A DNA stretch of 64,000 nucleotides from contig NZ_CP146275.1 of assembly GCF_037044555.1 (NCBI RefSeq), positions 1,902,501 to 1,966,500 of the forward strand, given 5' to 3'. The DNA is from Pelagibacterium nitratireducens. GTDB lineage: Bacteria > Pseudomonadota > Alphaproteobacteria > Rhizobiales > Devosiaceae. The notes below the pieces were generated by a model that saw only the letters and a list, made by a program, of their open reading frames with translations, did not search any database and was not told the origin of the DNA. Below, piece after piece: positions 28,467 through 37,526 of this stretch. Every line of letters begins with the position of its first letter. Position 1 is the first letter of the stretch. A program made the position numbers and the translations under genes.

Positions 28467-29819
28467 ATGAAATTTAGTCAAGTTTTGGGTGTAAGCGTCA
28501 TTGCACTTTTCGGGCTCGTCACGACGGCCCAAGGGCAAAGCCTCACCTCGGCTTTGGCCTATGCGTATGAAAACAATCCCGAGATCGCCAGTTCGTTCCT
28601 TTCGGTGAGGGCTGCCCGGCAGGGCATCATTGCGGCAGAGGGGGCGAGGTTGCCCACCATCGGGGCAGAAGGCAGCATCGGAGCCACATCGACCTGGGCT
28701 TCGGGCGGTCAGAGCTGGTCGACCAGCGACAGCATCGGCATCGGCTACAACCAAACCCTGTTCGACAACAATGCGACCAGTGCCGCGATCAGCGGCGCCG
28801 AGGCGCAGTATGACGCGGCGGTGTATGGCGCCAGGAACACCGAGCAGAACGTGCTGCTCTCGGTCATTCAGGCCTATGTGAATGTCGTGGCCAACCGGCG
28901 GATCGTCGAAATCCGGCAGGAAAGCGTCGGTTTCGTCGAGGCGCAGGTGGGATCGGCCCGCGACAGACTGGAGTTGGGCGAAGGGACACAGCTCGAAGTT
29001 TCCCAGGCCGAGGCGACACTTGCGCAATCCACCGCGTCCTATCAGGCCGCAATCAACAATCTGCGCAACAGCGAAGCCAACTATCAGCGTTGGGTCGGCC
29101 GGGCGCCCGGCAGCCTTTCGGGCGGGTACAGCTATTCGTCGCTTATTCCGGGCTCGCTCGATGCAGCGCTTGCGCGCGCCAATACCGACCATCCCGCGCT
29201 GCTGGCTTCTGCGGCCCAGTTGCGCGCCGCGCAGTATGGCTATGAGGAGACGCTGGCGAGCTTCGGGCCCAACCTCTCGGTGACCGGCCAGGTCGGCGCC
29301 GGCGGCTTTACCTCGGGCACTGTCGCCAGCCAGGCGAGCATCAGCCTGCGGCTGAGCGTCCCGATCTATACGCCGACCCGCGATCCGTCGGTCGAGCAGG
29401 CCAATATCGGGCAGATCCAGACGCAACTCGAAGGGTTTGCGACGCGCGATCAGATCGTTGAGGCGGTGCGTCAGGGGTGGGCTGGTATCCAGGCCGCCAC
29501 GGCACAGATCGAGGCGGCGACCGCCGCTGTCGCAGCGAGCCGGCTGGCCCTGCAGGCAACGATCGATCAGAACGAACTCGGACAGGCCACAACGCTGGAC
29601 GTGCTCGATGCGCGGGCCTCGGTGGCCTCGGTCGAGGAAACGCTGATTTCGGCGCAGTCGCAAAGAACAATCGCCGCCTATTCGCTGATTGCCGCCATGG
29701 GCACGCTGAGCGCTCAGCACCTGGGGCTGCCGGTTCAGCCGCGGACGGTGGAGGGCGATGTGGTTGTTCCGGCGACCGCGCCAGCGGCGCCTGCCGATGC
29801 GTGGGGCAACCTACGCTAG
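28467..29819 (+). CDS. tolC: TolC-type outer membrane efflux/secretion channel
   Basis: A 450-residue TolC-family protein. The signal peptide ends at AQGQ, followed by two OEP repeats. The first runs from LTSALAYAYENNPEI and the second from LDAALARANTDHPALLASAAQLRAA. The long coiled-coil helices are Ala/Gln/Glu-rich and end each repeat. It forms the trimeric exit duct for type I secretion or RND pumps. No pump genes are adjacent, so it probably serves several systems. GGAGG lies 11 bases upstream of ATG 28467. Confidence 0.95.
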   Translation: MKFSQVLGVSVIALFGLVTTAQGQSLTSALAYAYENNPEIASSFLSVRAARQGIIAAEGARLPTIGAEGSIGATSTWASGGQSWSTSDSIGIGYNQTLFDNNATSAAISGAEAQYDAAVYGARNTEQNVLLSVIQAYVNVVANRRIVEIRQESVGFVEAQVGSARDRLELGEGTQLEVSQAEATLAQSTASYQAAINNLRNSEANYQRWVGRAPGSLSGGYSYSSLIPGSLDAALARANTDHPALLASAAQLRAAQYGYEETLASFGPNLSVTGQVGAGGFTSGTVASQASISLRLSVPIYTPTRDPSVEQANIGQIQTQLEGFATRDQIVEAVRQGWAGIQAATAQIEAATAAVAASRLALQATIDQNELGQATTLDVLDARASVASVEETLISAQSQRTIAAYSLIAAMGTLSAQHLGLPVQPRTVEGDVVVPATAPAAPADAWGNLR

Positions 29820-29849
29820 AATACCGATAGTGCTGGTTTTTCGTGGATT

Positions 29850-29878
29850 ACGCCCCCTCGCCGGGGCGTTTCCCTTTT
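29850..29878 (+). terminator. Terminator of tolC
   Basis: Stem ACGCCCC / GGGGCGT (29850-29856, 29863-29869) followed by TTTCCCTTTT, 30 bases past the tolC stop. Confidence 0.65.
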
Positions 29879-29990
29879 CGTGCGCCGGGCTCTCACGTTA
29901 AGGTGCTGTAAAGCGAATCAACGGCTGTGCGCCGTTTTTGCAGGCAGTACGGAGTAGCGGCCAGGGTGGCCGAACGAAATCGGGGCAGAT

Positions 29991-30740
29991 ATGAACCAGC
30001 CGGCATCAAAAGAACCGACAATGGACGAAATCTTATCGTCGATCCGGCAGATCATTGCCGATGACGATGAGGCTGCAACCCAGAAGATGCCGGTTGCCAA
30101 GGCGCCTGGCCCCAAGCCTGTGCCCGCGCCTGCACCCGAACCGGTTCCTATGCCTTCGGCGGCTGAAATCGATCCTTTCAGCGACGATGACGACGATACG
30201 GTGACCCCGCTGGCGCTTTCGCCCGAACAGATCGTCGAGCCGGCTGCCGCCGAACCGGAGGCCAAGTCCGAGCCCGAGGCGGTTGAAACGGAAATGCCGT
30301 CGGCGGCAAGCCTGGATGCCGCCGCGGAACTGGTGGTGCCCGACGACGTGGCGTTCGAGTTGGACAAGGACGAGGAACCTGCGCCGCAGATGCGCGCCGA
30401 GCCCGAACCCGAACCCGAAGCTGTGGCAGATCCGCAGCCAGCGCCCAAGCCCAAGGCCAATTTCGCCCAGGCGGCGCCGATGCCCGACCCTGAATTGAGC
30501 AGCGACCTGGCCGACGAGCTGTTGGAGCCGGCGACCAGTGCGGCCGTGAAGAACGCCTTTGCCAAGCTCGGTACGCCCAAGGGGATGCCGGACATGGCCG
30601 TAGGGGCCAGCGGGCTGACCATCGAAGCGATGATCCGCGAAATGCTGCGGCCGATGCTCAAGGACTGGCTCGAGGAAAACCTGCCCTCGATGGTGGAACG
30701 GCTCATCGCCCAGGAGATCGAGCGCGCATCGCGCGGTTGA
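29991..30740 (+). CDS. PopZ-family (DUF2497) polar organising protein
   Basis: A 249-residue protein with PopZ architecture: a short conserved N-terminal helix (EPTMDEILSSIRQIIADDDE), a long acidic Pro/Ala/Glu-rich disordered middle (~residues 25-175) and a conserved C-terminal helical assembly region (LTIEAMIREMLRPMLKDWLEE to AQEIERASRG). In Caulobacter PopZ forms a polar condensate that anchors ParB-parS. The tolC-to-valS neighbourhood is the rhizobial one. The linker is longer than in Caulobacter PopZ. Confidence 0.88.
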   Translation: MNQPASKEPTMDEILSSIRQIIADDDEAATQKMPVAKAPGPKPVPAPAPEPVPMPSAAEIDPFSDDDDDTVTPLALSPEQIVEPAAAEPEAKSEPEAVETEMPSAASLDAAAELVVPDDVAFELDKDEEPAPQMRAEPEPEPEAVADPQPAPKPKANFAQAAPMPDPELSSDLADELLEPATSAAVKNAFAKLGTPKGMPDMAVGASGLTIEAMIREMLRPMLKDWLEENLPSMVERLIAQEIERASRG

Positions 30741-30816
30741 CTTCGCCGCCCGGCTTGGCTTTAGAGATAAGCACACTATGTCAGAGGCCCGTCCCATAGT
30801 CTGGGGCGGGTCGTCG

Positions 30817-30948
30817 TTCTGGAGCATTTCCGCTTTTCGTTTGCGCGGCCCATCGGGTCCTGGAATGGCGGAATTCCTCCAAGTCTTTGTTATGTCGCGT
30901 TTCCGAGCCGGATGGGTAGCCTCCACTTATCCCGGAAACACTCCAGGG
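30817..30948. repeat. Palindromic repeat family A, diverged copy 4
   Basis: The second module is recognisable (TTGTTATGTCGCGTTTCCGAGCCGG ... CGGAAACACTCCAGG, given in part), aligning with TTGTTTTGTCGCGTGTCCGAACCG ... GGACACGCTCCAGG of copy 3. The first palindrome is replaced by a different inverted arrangement (GGAGCATTTCCG / CGGAATTCCTCC). It lies in the leader between the PopZ gene and valS. Confidence 0.55.
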
Positions 30949-30959
30949 GTACCGCACAG

Positions 30960-33776
30960 ATGATCGAAAAGACCTACGAGCCGAGCACGGTCGAAGGGCG
31001 AATTTACAGCGCCTGGGAAGAGGCGGGGGCGTTCAAGGCCGGCGCCGGGAGCAAGCCGGGCGCACAGAGCTATTCGGTCGTCATTCCGCCGCCCAATGTG
31101 ACGGGTTCGCTCCATATCGGTCACGCGCTCAACAACACCATCCAGGACGTGCTGGTGCGTTTCGAGCGCATGCGCGGCAAGAACGTGCTCTGGCAGCCGG
31201 GCACCGACCATGCGGGTATTGCGACCCAGATGGTGGTCGAGCGCCGCATGATGGAGCGCCAGGAGCCGGGACGCCGCGAGATCGGGCGCGAAAAGTTCGT
31301 TGAAAAGGTCTGGGAGTGGAAGGCCGAGAGCGGGGGGACGATCCTTAACCAGCTCAAGCGGCTCGGTGCGTCGTGCGACTGGTCGCGCGAACGCTTCACC
31401 ATGGACGAAGGGTTGTCCGAAGCGGTGCTCAAGGTCTTTGTGGAGATGCACCGCAAAGGGCTGATCTATCGCGCCAAGCGGCTGGTCAACTGGGATCCGC
31501 AGTTCGAGACGGCGATCTCCGATCTCGAGGTGGAGAACACCGAAGTCAACGGCCATATGTGGCATTTCAAATATCCGCTGGCCGGGGGCGAAACCTACAC
31601 ATATGTGGAAAAGGACGCCGACGGGAACGTGGTGCTCGAGGAAGAGCGCGACTATATCTCGATTGCGACGACCAGGCCGGAAACCATGCTTGGCGATGGC
31701 GCCGTGGCGGTGCACCCCGACGATGAGCGCTATGCGCCCATCGTTGGCAAGATGTGCGAAATTCCGGTCGGGCCGAAAGAGCACCGCAGGCTGATCCCGA
31801 TCATCACCGACGAATATCCCGATCCCGAATTCGGCTCGGGTGCGGTGAAAATCACCGGGGCGCATGATTTCAACGATTATGAAGTCGCCCGGCGCAACCA
31901 CATTCCCATGTATGCGCTGCTCGACACCAAGGCCAATATGCGGGCTGATGGCGCGCCGTATGTGCAGCAGTCCGAACTGGCGGGCAAGATCGCGCGCGGC
32001 GAGATGGATTTCGACGACGCGGTGACTGCGGAAATCAATATCGTGCCCGACGAATATCGCGGCATGGACCGCTATGAGGCCCGCAAGAAGATCGTGGCCG
32101 ACATCGACGCCGAAGGGCTGATGGTGATGGTCGAGGACAAAAAGATCATGCAGCCGTTCGGGGACCGCTCCAAGGTGGTGATCGAGCCGTTCCTGACCGA
32201 TCAGTGGTTCGTCATGGCCGACGTTCTGGCGCAGCCGGCCATCGCCTCGGTGCGCGAAGGCCGCACGAAATTCGTACCAAAGAGCTGGGAGAACACCTAT
32301 TTCGCCTGGATGGAGAACATCCAGCCCTGGTGCATTTCACGCCAGCTGTGGTGGGGTCATCAGATCCCGGCCTGGTACGGACCGGATGGACGGGCATTTG
32401 TCGATTATGACGAGGCGGGCGCGGCCAGGGCCGCGGAGGCCCATTACGGCGAACCGGTGGACCTGACGCGTGACGAAGACGTGCTGGACACCTGGTTCTC
32501 ATCGGGGCTGTGGCCGTTTTCGACCATGGGGTGGCCGCAGCAGACAAAAGAGCTGGAAAGCTACTATCCGACGGCAACGCTGGTGACCGGGTTCGACATC
32601 ATTTTCTTCTGGGTTGCCAGGATGATGATGCTCGGACTTGAATTTACAGGTGAAGAGCCGTTCTCCACCGTCTATGTGCATGCGCTGGTCCGCGACGAGA
32701 AGGGCCAGAAGATGTCCAAGTCGAAAGGCAACGTCATCGATCCGCTCGAACTGGTCGATGCCTATGGGGCGGATGCGACGCGGTTTACGCTGGCGGCGAT
32801 GGCGGCGCAGGGGCGCGACATCAAGCTGGCCATGAGCCGGGTCGAGGGCTATCGCAACTTCGTCACCAAGCTCTGGAACGCGGCGCGGTTTCTGGAAATG
32901 AACGAATGCGTGCGGGTTGACGGGTTCGAGCCGACGAGGCTTTCCGGCGCGCTCAACCAGTGGATCGCCGGAGCGACGGCGCGGGCCGTGGCCAATGTCG
33001 AAAAGGCGATCATCGAGTACAAGTTCAACGAAGCGGCCAACCACGCCTATGATTTCGTGTGGGGCACGTTCTGCGACTGGTTCGTGGAACTGGCCAAGCC
33101 CACTTTTTCAGGCGCCGATGAAGCGGCCAAGGCCGAGACGCGGGCAACGGCGGCCTGGGCGCTCGATCAGATCCTGAAAATGCTGCATCCGTTCATGCCG
33201 TTCGTGACCGAAGAGCTTTGGGCGGAAACCGGCAAGACCGGGCCCAAGCGGGACGGCTATCTGATGCTGGCCGATTGGCCGGTTCTCGATGCGATTTCCT
33301 ACCCGCAAGCGGGTGCGGAACTGGGCTGGCTGCTCGAGGTGATTTCGGCCATTCGGTCGGTGCGGACGGAAATGAACGTTCCCGCCGGGGCGAAAGTGCC
33401 GCTGGTCGTGGTGGGCGCCAGTGCGGAGACGACGGCGCGGATCGAGACGCACCGTGCAGCCATCGAGCGGCTGGCGCGGGTTTCGACCATCGATCCGGTG
33501 GATGCCATCCCGGCCAGTTCGGCACAGTTCGTTGTGGGCGAAGCCAGCTGGGGGCTGCCGCTTGCCGATCTTATCGACATTGCGGCGGAGCGTCAGCGGC
33601 TCTCCAAGGACGTCAAGAAGCTCGAAGGCGAAATCGGCGGGCTGGAGAAAAAGCTCGGCAATGAGCAGTTTCTGGCCAAGGCGCCCGATGAGGTGATTGA
33701 CGAGCAGAAGGAGCGGCTGGCCGACGCCAGGGCACGGCGCGAAAAGCTCGAACAGGCGCTCGCTACGCTTTCGTGA
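30960..33776 (+). CDS. valS: Valyl-tRNA synthetase
   Basis: A 938-residue class I synthetase. The HIGH motif is at residues 52-55 (PPNVTGSLHIGHALN), the CP1 editing domain with TTRPETMLGD is present, the KMSKS motif is KMSKSKGN, and a C-terminal coiled coil (RQRLSKDVKKLEGEIGGLEKKL) binds tRNA. ATG 30960 gives the family start MIEKTYEPS. It lies downstream of repeat A copy 4, and repeat A copy 2 begins right after its stop. Confidence 0.98.
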   Translation: MIEKTYEPSTVEGRIYSAWEEAGAFKAGAGSKPGAQSYSVVIPPPNVTGSLHIGHALNNTIQDVLVRFERMRGKNVLWQPGTDHAGIATQMVVERRMMERQEPGRREIGREKFVEKVWEWKAESGGTILNQLKRLGASCDWSRERFTMDEGLSEAVLKVFVEMHRKGLIYRAKRLVNWDPQFETAISDLEVENTEVNGHMWHFKYPLAGGETYTYVEKDADGNVVLEEERDYISIATTRPETMLGDGAVAVHPDDERYAPIVGKMCEIPVGPKEHRRLIPIITDEYPDPEFGSGAVKITGAHDFNDYEVARRNHIPMYALLDTKANMRADGAPYVQQSELAGKIARGEMDFDDAVTAEINIVPDEYRGMDRYEARKKIVADIDAEGLMVMVEDKKIMQPFGDRSKVVIEPFLTDQWFVMADVLAQPAIASVREGRTKFVPKSWENTYFAWMENIQPWCISRQLWWGHQIPAWYGPDGRAFVDYDEAGAARAAEAHYGEPVDLTRDEDVLDTWFSSGLWPFSTMGWPQQTKELESYYPTATLVTGFDIIFFWVARMMMLGLEFTGEEPFSTVYVHALVRDEKGQKMSKSKGNVIDPLELVDAYGADATRFTLAAMAAQGRDIKLAMSRVEGYRNFVTKLWNAARFLEMNECVRVDGFEPTRLSGALNQWIAGATARAVANVEKAIIEYKFNEAANHAYDFVWGTFCDWFVELAKPTFSGADEAAKAETRATAAWALDQILKMLHPFMPFVTEELWAETGKTGPKRDGYLMLADWPVLDAISYPQAGAELGWLLEVISAIRSVRTEMNVPAGAKVPLVVVGASAETTARIETHRAAIERLARVSTIDPVDAIPASSAQFVVGEASWGLPLADLIDIAAERQRLSKDVKKLEGEIGGLEKKLGNEQFLAKAPDEVIDEQKERLADARARREKLEQALATLS

Positions 33777-33777
33777 G

Positions 33778-33906
33778 CTAGAGCCAAGGATTTGATTGAA
33801 TCAAATCCTTGGCTCTAAACCCCTGTTTTGTCGCGTGTCCGAACCGCAAAACCGTTTCCATCCCCGATCGCGTCGAGGACATGCTTTTGCTGGACACGCT
33901 CTAATA
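33778..33906. repeat. Palindromic repeat family A, copy 2 (most complete)
   Basis: Opens with a perfect 35-bp palindrome (33781-33815: GAGCCAAGGATTTGATT, one base, then its complement). The second module has inner inverted repeats GCGTGTCC / GGACACGC and GCAAAA / TTTTGC enclosing a ~30-bp loop. It begins two bases after the valS stop and ends before the convergent VOC gene. Confidence 0.9.
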
Positions 33907-33920
33907 GGCTGCGCTGTCGC

Positions 33921-34358
33921 TCAGCGCAGCTCCTCGGCAAGCCCGATAAGGAGCCCTTCAGGCCCCCGGATGTAGCAAAGGCGATAAACGTCTTCATACT
34001 GGACGACTTCGCCCACGAGCTGCGCGCCGCGCGTGCGCAGCCTTTCAAGCGTTTCGTCGATGTCGTCCACCGTGAACATGGCGCGCAGATAGCCCAGGGC
34101 GTTGACGGGCGCGGTGCGGTGATCGGCAATGACCGTGGGGCGGATGAAGCGCGAGAGTTCGAGCCGGCTGTGGCCGTCGGGCGTGCGCATCATGGCGATC
34201 TCCACATGCTGATCGCCCAGCCCGGTCACGCGTCCGGCCCATTCGCCTTCAATCATGGCGCGGCCTTCGAGCTCGAGGCCGAGTTCGGCAAAGAATTCGA
34301 TCGTCGCCGAGAGATCTTCGACGGCGATGCCTATGTTGTCCATCCGCTTGAGCGCCAT
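33921..34358 (-). CDS. VOC family (glyoxalase/dioxygenase fold) protein
   Basis: A 145-residue single-chain VOC protein with two beta-alpha-beta-beta-beta modules (VDNIGIAVEDL-type opening MDNIGIAVEDL; second starting AMFTVDDIDETL). Glu in RLELSRF and the late YIRGPEGLLIGL strand fit the metal-site frame. Members include methylmalonyl-CoA epimerase-like enzymes, lyases and resistance proteins; the substrate cannot be assigned. It is oriented towards valS and separated from it by repeat A. Confidence 0.88.
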   Translation of the reverse strand: MALKRMDNIGIAVEDLSATIEFFAELGLELEGRAMIEGEWAGRVTGLGDQHVEIAMMRTPDGHSRLELSRFIRPTVIADHRTAPVNALGYLRAMFTVDDIDETLERLRTRGAQLVGEVVQYEDVYRLCYIRGPEGLLIGLAEELR

Positions 34359-35000
34359 TCCATCACTCCTCCCATGTGCCGGGCCAATCTACAGCCTGTT
34401 GCCGGATCGGCAAAGGCTTCAGGCGCATCACGCTCTTGTGACAATTTTGCTACATTGCTCACAGACTCGTAGCCGCGCCATGCGCAGTCACGTTTTGCTA
34501 AGGGGCCATGCCACAATCTTACCCTAAACCAGCCGGAGAAAGGTTGGCGGTGGGCGGATACGGCGTTCTGGTGCGTGTTGCGCACCGGCCGGTTGTGCCT
34601 GCCAAACCCAAGCCCGGCGCGGGAGCATTTTCCCGCCCAACGGGCACGGAGCAGGACACAGATGGTAATCGGCGCGTCCCATTGCAGCGAAACACTCGGC
34701 CTTCCGGCATGGAAAAATGTTGCCATCCTGGTGGCAGACATTCGCTCTAATGCCGACACAATGGGCCGATATCATCTGGTCAATCAAACATATGAACTGT
34801 CATTGGCAGATCGGCCATGGGCATCTGCAGTTACCCGGTGGGTGGCGCGGGCCCTGAAGGCCGAAACCATAAAAAAACACAGGGTGGCGGCAGGCATACG
34901 ATCTGCCGTTTGTATCGATACGGTAAGGTTTCCCGGCTCTGCGGCGGGCGCATACGATGGTGTGCGACGGCTTTGCGGCTGGGGCGTGAGAAGGTGTGTA
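34359..35000. other. 642-bp region without a recognisable gene
   Basis: Short ORFs exist (for example 34508-34750 on the plus strand) but have no good ribosome site and no family-like composition. A GC-rich hairpin (GCGGGAGCATTTTCCCGC near 34620) and a long leader to the ExoR-like gene are visible. I find no tRNA, tmRNA, SRP RNA or RNase P signature. Confidence 0.5.
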
Positions 35001-35810
35001 ATGCCTATAGTCAGGAGTACTGCGTTCGCTCTGGCTGCGACCTGTTCGGCTCTGCTGTCGCTCGGCACCGTGCTGCCGGCGCAGGCGCAAAGCGCGCTCG
35101 ATGCCGCCCAGGAACTGGCCCAGATGCTTGATGGCGTGACGGCCACCGAACTGAGCGGGGACAATCTGGTCTCCGCGCTCGAGGGCGCGGCCGATGCCGG
35201 CCAGCCCATAGCGCTGTGGCAGCTCGGGACCATGTATGAAACCGGATCGGGGGTTCAGAAAGACCCGGCCAAGGCCTTTCAGTATTTTTCGCGCATTGCC
35301 AATGAGAATGCGGATGCGCCGCCAAGCTCGCTCGACGCGGATATCGTGGCGCAGTCCTTCGTCAAGATCGGCGATTACTATCTGCATGGGGTGCCCGATG
35401 CCGGCATTCCAGAGGATGCGTCGCGCGGCCAGACGCTGCTGATGCACGCGGCGACCTATTTCGGCGACGCGGATGCGCAGTTTCGGGTGGGCATGCTGTA
35501 TCTGAGCTCCGAGGGGTTCGGGGTGAACCCGTTGCAGGGTGCGCGCTGGCTGTCGCTGGCGGCCCGAAAGGGGCATCCGGGCGCGCAGGCTCGGCTGGGT
35601 GAAATGCTGGTTTTGGGCGACGGTATCGAGGCGCAGCCGGTCGAAGGGCTGATGTGGCTCAATATCGCCTATCGCTCAGCGCTCGGGACGAGCGATGAAG
35701 GCTGGATCCGCGAATTGACCGACAGCGCGATGGCCAAGGCCGATCCGGCACAGGCCGAAACCGCGCTGCGGGCGGCCGATACTCTGGGAAGCCAGTTCGC
35801 CGATTTCTAG
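35001..35810 (+). CDS. ExoR-like Sel1/TPR-repeat periplasmic protein
   Basis: A 269-residue exported protein. The signal peptide ends in LPAQAQ and four to five Sel1-type repeats follow (IALWQLGTMYETGSGVQKDPAKAFQYF, given in part; AQFRVGMLYLSSEGFGVNP; AQARLGEMLVLGDGIEAQP). Layout and phrases such as FGDADAQFRVGMLYL parallel rhizobial ExoR, the periplasmic inhibitor of the ExoS-ChvI pathway. Its assignment as ExoR is by pattern, not alignment. ATG 35001 follows AGAAGG. Its TAG stop overlaps the edge of repeat A copy 3. Confidence 0.8.
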   Translation: MPIVRSTAFALAATCSALLSLGTVLPAQAQSALDAAQELAQMLDGVTATELSGDNLVSALEGAADAGQPIALWQLGTMYETGSGVQKDPAKAFQYFSRIANENADAPPSSLDADIVAQSFVKIGDYYLHGVPDAGIPEDASRGQTLLMHAATYFGDADAQFRVGMLYLSSEGFGVNPLQGARWLSLAARKGHPGAQARLGEMLVLGDGIEAQPVEGLMWLNIAYRSALGTSDEGWIRELTDSAMAKADPAQAETALRAADTLGSQFADF

Positions 35811-35935
35811 AGCCGTTCAGGATTTGAGTGAATCAAATCCTTGGCTCTAACCCCTTGTTTTGTCGCGTGTCCGAACCGCAAAACCGTTTCCATCCCCGAT
35901 CGGGTCGAGGACATGCTTTTGCTGGACACGCTCCA
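35808..35935. repeat. Palindromic repeat family A, copy 3
   Basis: First palindrome imperfect on the left (GAGCCGTTCAGGATTTGAGT / AATCAAATCCTTGGCTC), second module nearly identical to copy 2. It starts inside the stop codon of the ExoR-like gene (TTCTAGAGCC). Confidence 0.88.
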
Positions 35936-36012
35936 GGTTGGGTGATGGCGGCCGGCAAATGGCAATTTTCGACTCGCCCTGACCCAACCTCGCCATACTG
36001 CCAAATCTTCAG

Positions 36013-36819
36013 CTACGCGGCTTTGGCCGAGAGGCCTGCGAGGGTGAAATCGCCTTCGACGGGGACATGGTCCGAGGGCTTGTCCCAGCCACGGGTGTCC
36101 TTGTGGATGGTGACGCCGGTGAGCCGGTCGGCGGCCTGGGGCGAGAGCAGCAAATGGTCGATGCGGATGCCGGCGTTGCGGCGCCAGGCGCCGGCCTGGA
36201 AATCCCAGAAGGTGAAGACCTGATCGCTGGTCGTGGCGCGCAGGGCGTCGGTCAGACCCAGATTGACGAGGCGGCGCCATTTTTCGAGGCTCTCGGGCCG
36301 GAACAGGGCATCGCCCCACCAGGCGGACGGATCGTGGCAATCAAGGCCGGTGGGGATGAGGTTGAAATCGCCCATCAGGATGAAGGGTTCCTCATAGGCC
36401 AGGCGCTGCTCGACGAAATCGTGGAGCCGGTCCATCCAGCCAAGCTTGTAGGGGAATTTTTCGGTATCGACCGGGTTTCCGTTGGGCAGGTAGATGTTGC
36501 ACACGCGCACCACGCCGCCATCTTCAGTGGAAAAGACGCCTTCGATGAGGCGGGACTGGGGGTCTTCGTCATTGCCAGGCAGGCCGCGATGGACTTCATC
36601 AAAAGGGAGCTTTGAGAGCAGGGCGACGCCGTTGAAGCTCTTCTGGCCATGAGTCTCGACATTGTAGCCGCGCGATTCGAATTCGGCGCGGGGGAAGTTC
36701 TCATCGAGGCATTTGATTTCCTGGAGGCCGACGATGTCGGGTTTTGTCTCGTCGAGCCAGGTGAGGACGGCCGGGAGGCGTGCGTTGATGCCGTTGATGT
36801 TCCAGGTAGCTATGCGCAT
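36013..36819 (-). CDS. xth: Exodeoxyribonuclease III
   Basis: A 268-residue AP endonuclease/3'-5' exonuclease for base-excision repair. The family motifs are in order: WNINGINAR, LQEIKC (Mg-binding Glu), NIYLPNG, MGDFN, and the catalytic RIDHLLLS and SDHVPVEGDF. ATG 36819 starts directly with MRIATWN as in the family. It lies 20 bp downstream of the LysE-type gene. Confidence 0.96.
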   Translation of the reverse strand: MRIATWNINGINARLPAVLTWLDETKPDIVGLQEIKCLDENFPRAEFESRGYNVETHGQKSFNGVALLSKLPFDEVHRGLPGNDEDPQSRLIEGVFSTEDGGVVRVCNIYLPNGNPVDTEKFPYKLGWMDRLHDFVEQRLAYEEPFILMGDFNLIPTGLDCHDPSAWWGDALFRPESLEKWRRLVNLGLTDALRATTSDQVFTFWDFQAGAWRRNAGIRIDHLLLSPQAADRLTGVTIHKDTRGWDKPSDHVPVEGDFTLAGLSAKAA

Positions 36820-36839
36820 CGGGCCGTCTCGTTGGTTGG

Positions 36840-37451
36840 TCAGCGATCTGAAAGGGCGAGGCGCAGGCCGAGCAGGCCGAAGCTTGCCGCAAAGCTGCGC
36901 CTTATCCATTTGAGCACGTCGGGCCGGGAGATGACATAGTCACGCGCCAGTGCGGCGCAGGCTCCGTACCCCACGAAGGTCACAAAGGTTATCGCCATGA
37001 ACATTGCCGCATGCAAGAGCAGTGTTGGGGTTGCGTTGGGTGTGTCGAGGGGAACGAACTGGGGCAGGAAGGCCAGAAAGAAGAGGCTGAGCTTGGGGTT
37101 GAGGACGTTGATGAGGGCGCCGCTGGTGGCGATTTTGGCCATGGAGGCTGGCGAGCGGTCGGCCTCGAGCCCCATGGCGCCGCCGGAGCGCAGAATCGAC
37201 CAGGCCATATAAAGCAGATAGGCAACGCCGAGATATTTGAGGGTCTGGAAGGCCACGGCGCTGGCGTGGAAGATGGCGGCCAGACCGACGATAGAGGCAA
37301 GAGCGGAGGGGATGATGCCCAGCGTGCAGCCGAAGGCGGCTGCGATAGAGGCTTTGAAACCGCGACCCAAGCCCACGGCCAGCGTGTAAAGCACGCCCGA
37401 ACCGGGGAGCAGACAGACGACCAGGGCAGTGATCAGGAATTCGGTGCTCAT
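36840..37451 (-). CDS. LysE/RhtB family amino-acid exporter
   Basis: A 203-residue membrane protein with about six hydrophobic segments and the RhtB opening (LLPGSGVLYTLAVGLGRGFKASIAAAFGC in part). The LysE-family NPK-type segment appears as NVLNPKLSLFFLAFLPQF. GGAGGTAA precedes ATG 37451. The likely substrate class is neutral amino acids or homoserine lactone-type molecules, undetermined. It sits between erpA and xth, which are often direct neighbours in rhizobia. Confidence 0.9.
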   Translation of the reverse strand: MSTEFLITALVVCLLPGSGVLYTLAVGLGRGFKASIAAAFGCTLGIIPSALASIVGLAAIFHASAVAFQTLKYLGVAYLLYMAWSILRSGGAMGLEADRSPASMAKIATSGALINVLNPKLSLFFLAFLPQFVPLDTPNATPTLLLHAAMFMAITFVTFVGYGACAALARDYVISRPDVLKWIRRSFAASFGLLGLRLALSDR

Positions 37452-37526
37452 GGCTTACCTCCGCGCGCAGGACGGGCAGAGGTAAGCATTATCGTGCGGC
37501 CAAGGCGACCCGAAAAATGCGGAAGG

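Noticed and set aside
34508..34750. Open frame of 80 codons in the gene-poor region
   Set aside because: No ribosome site and no recognisable composition; kept as noncoding.
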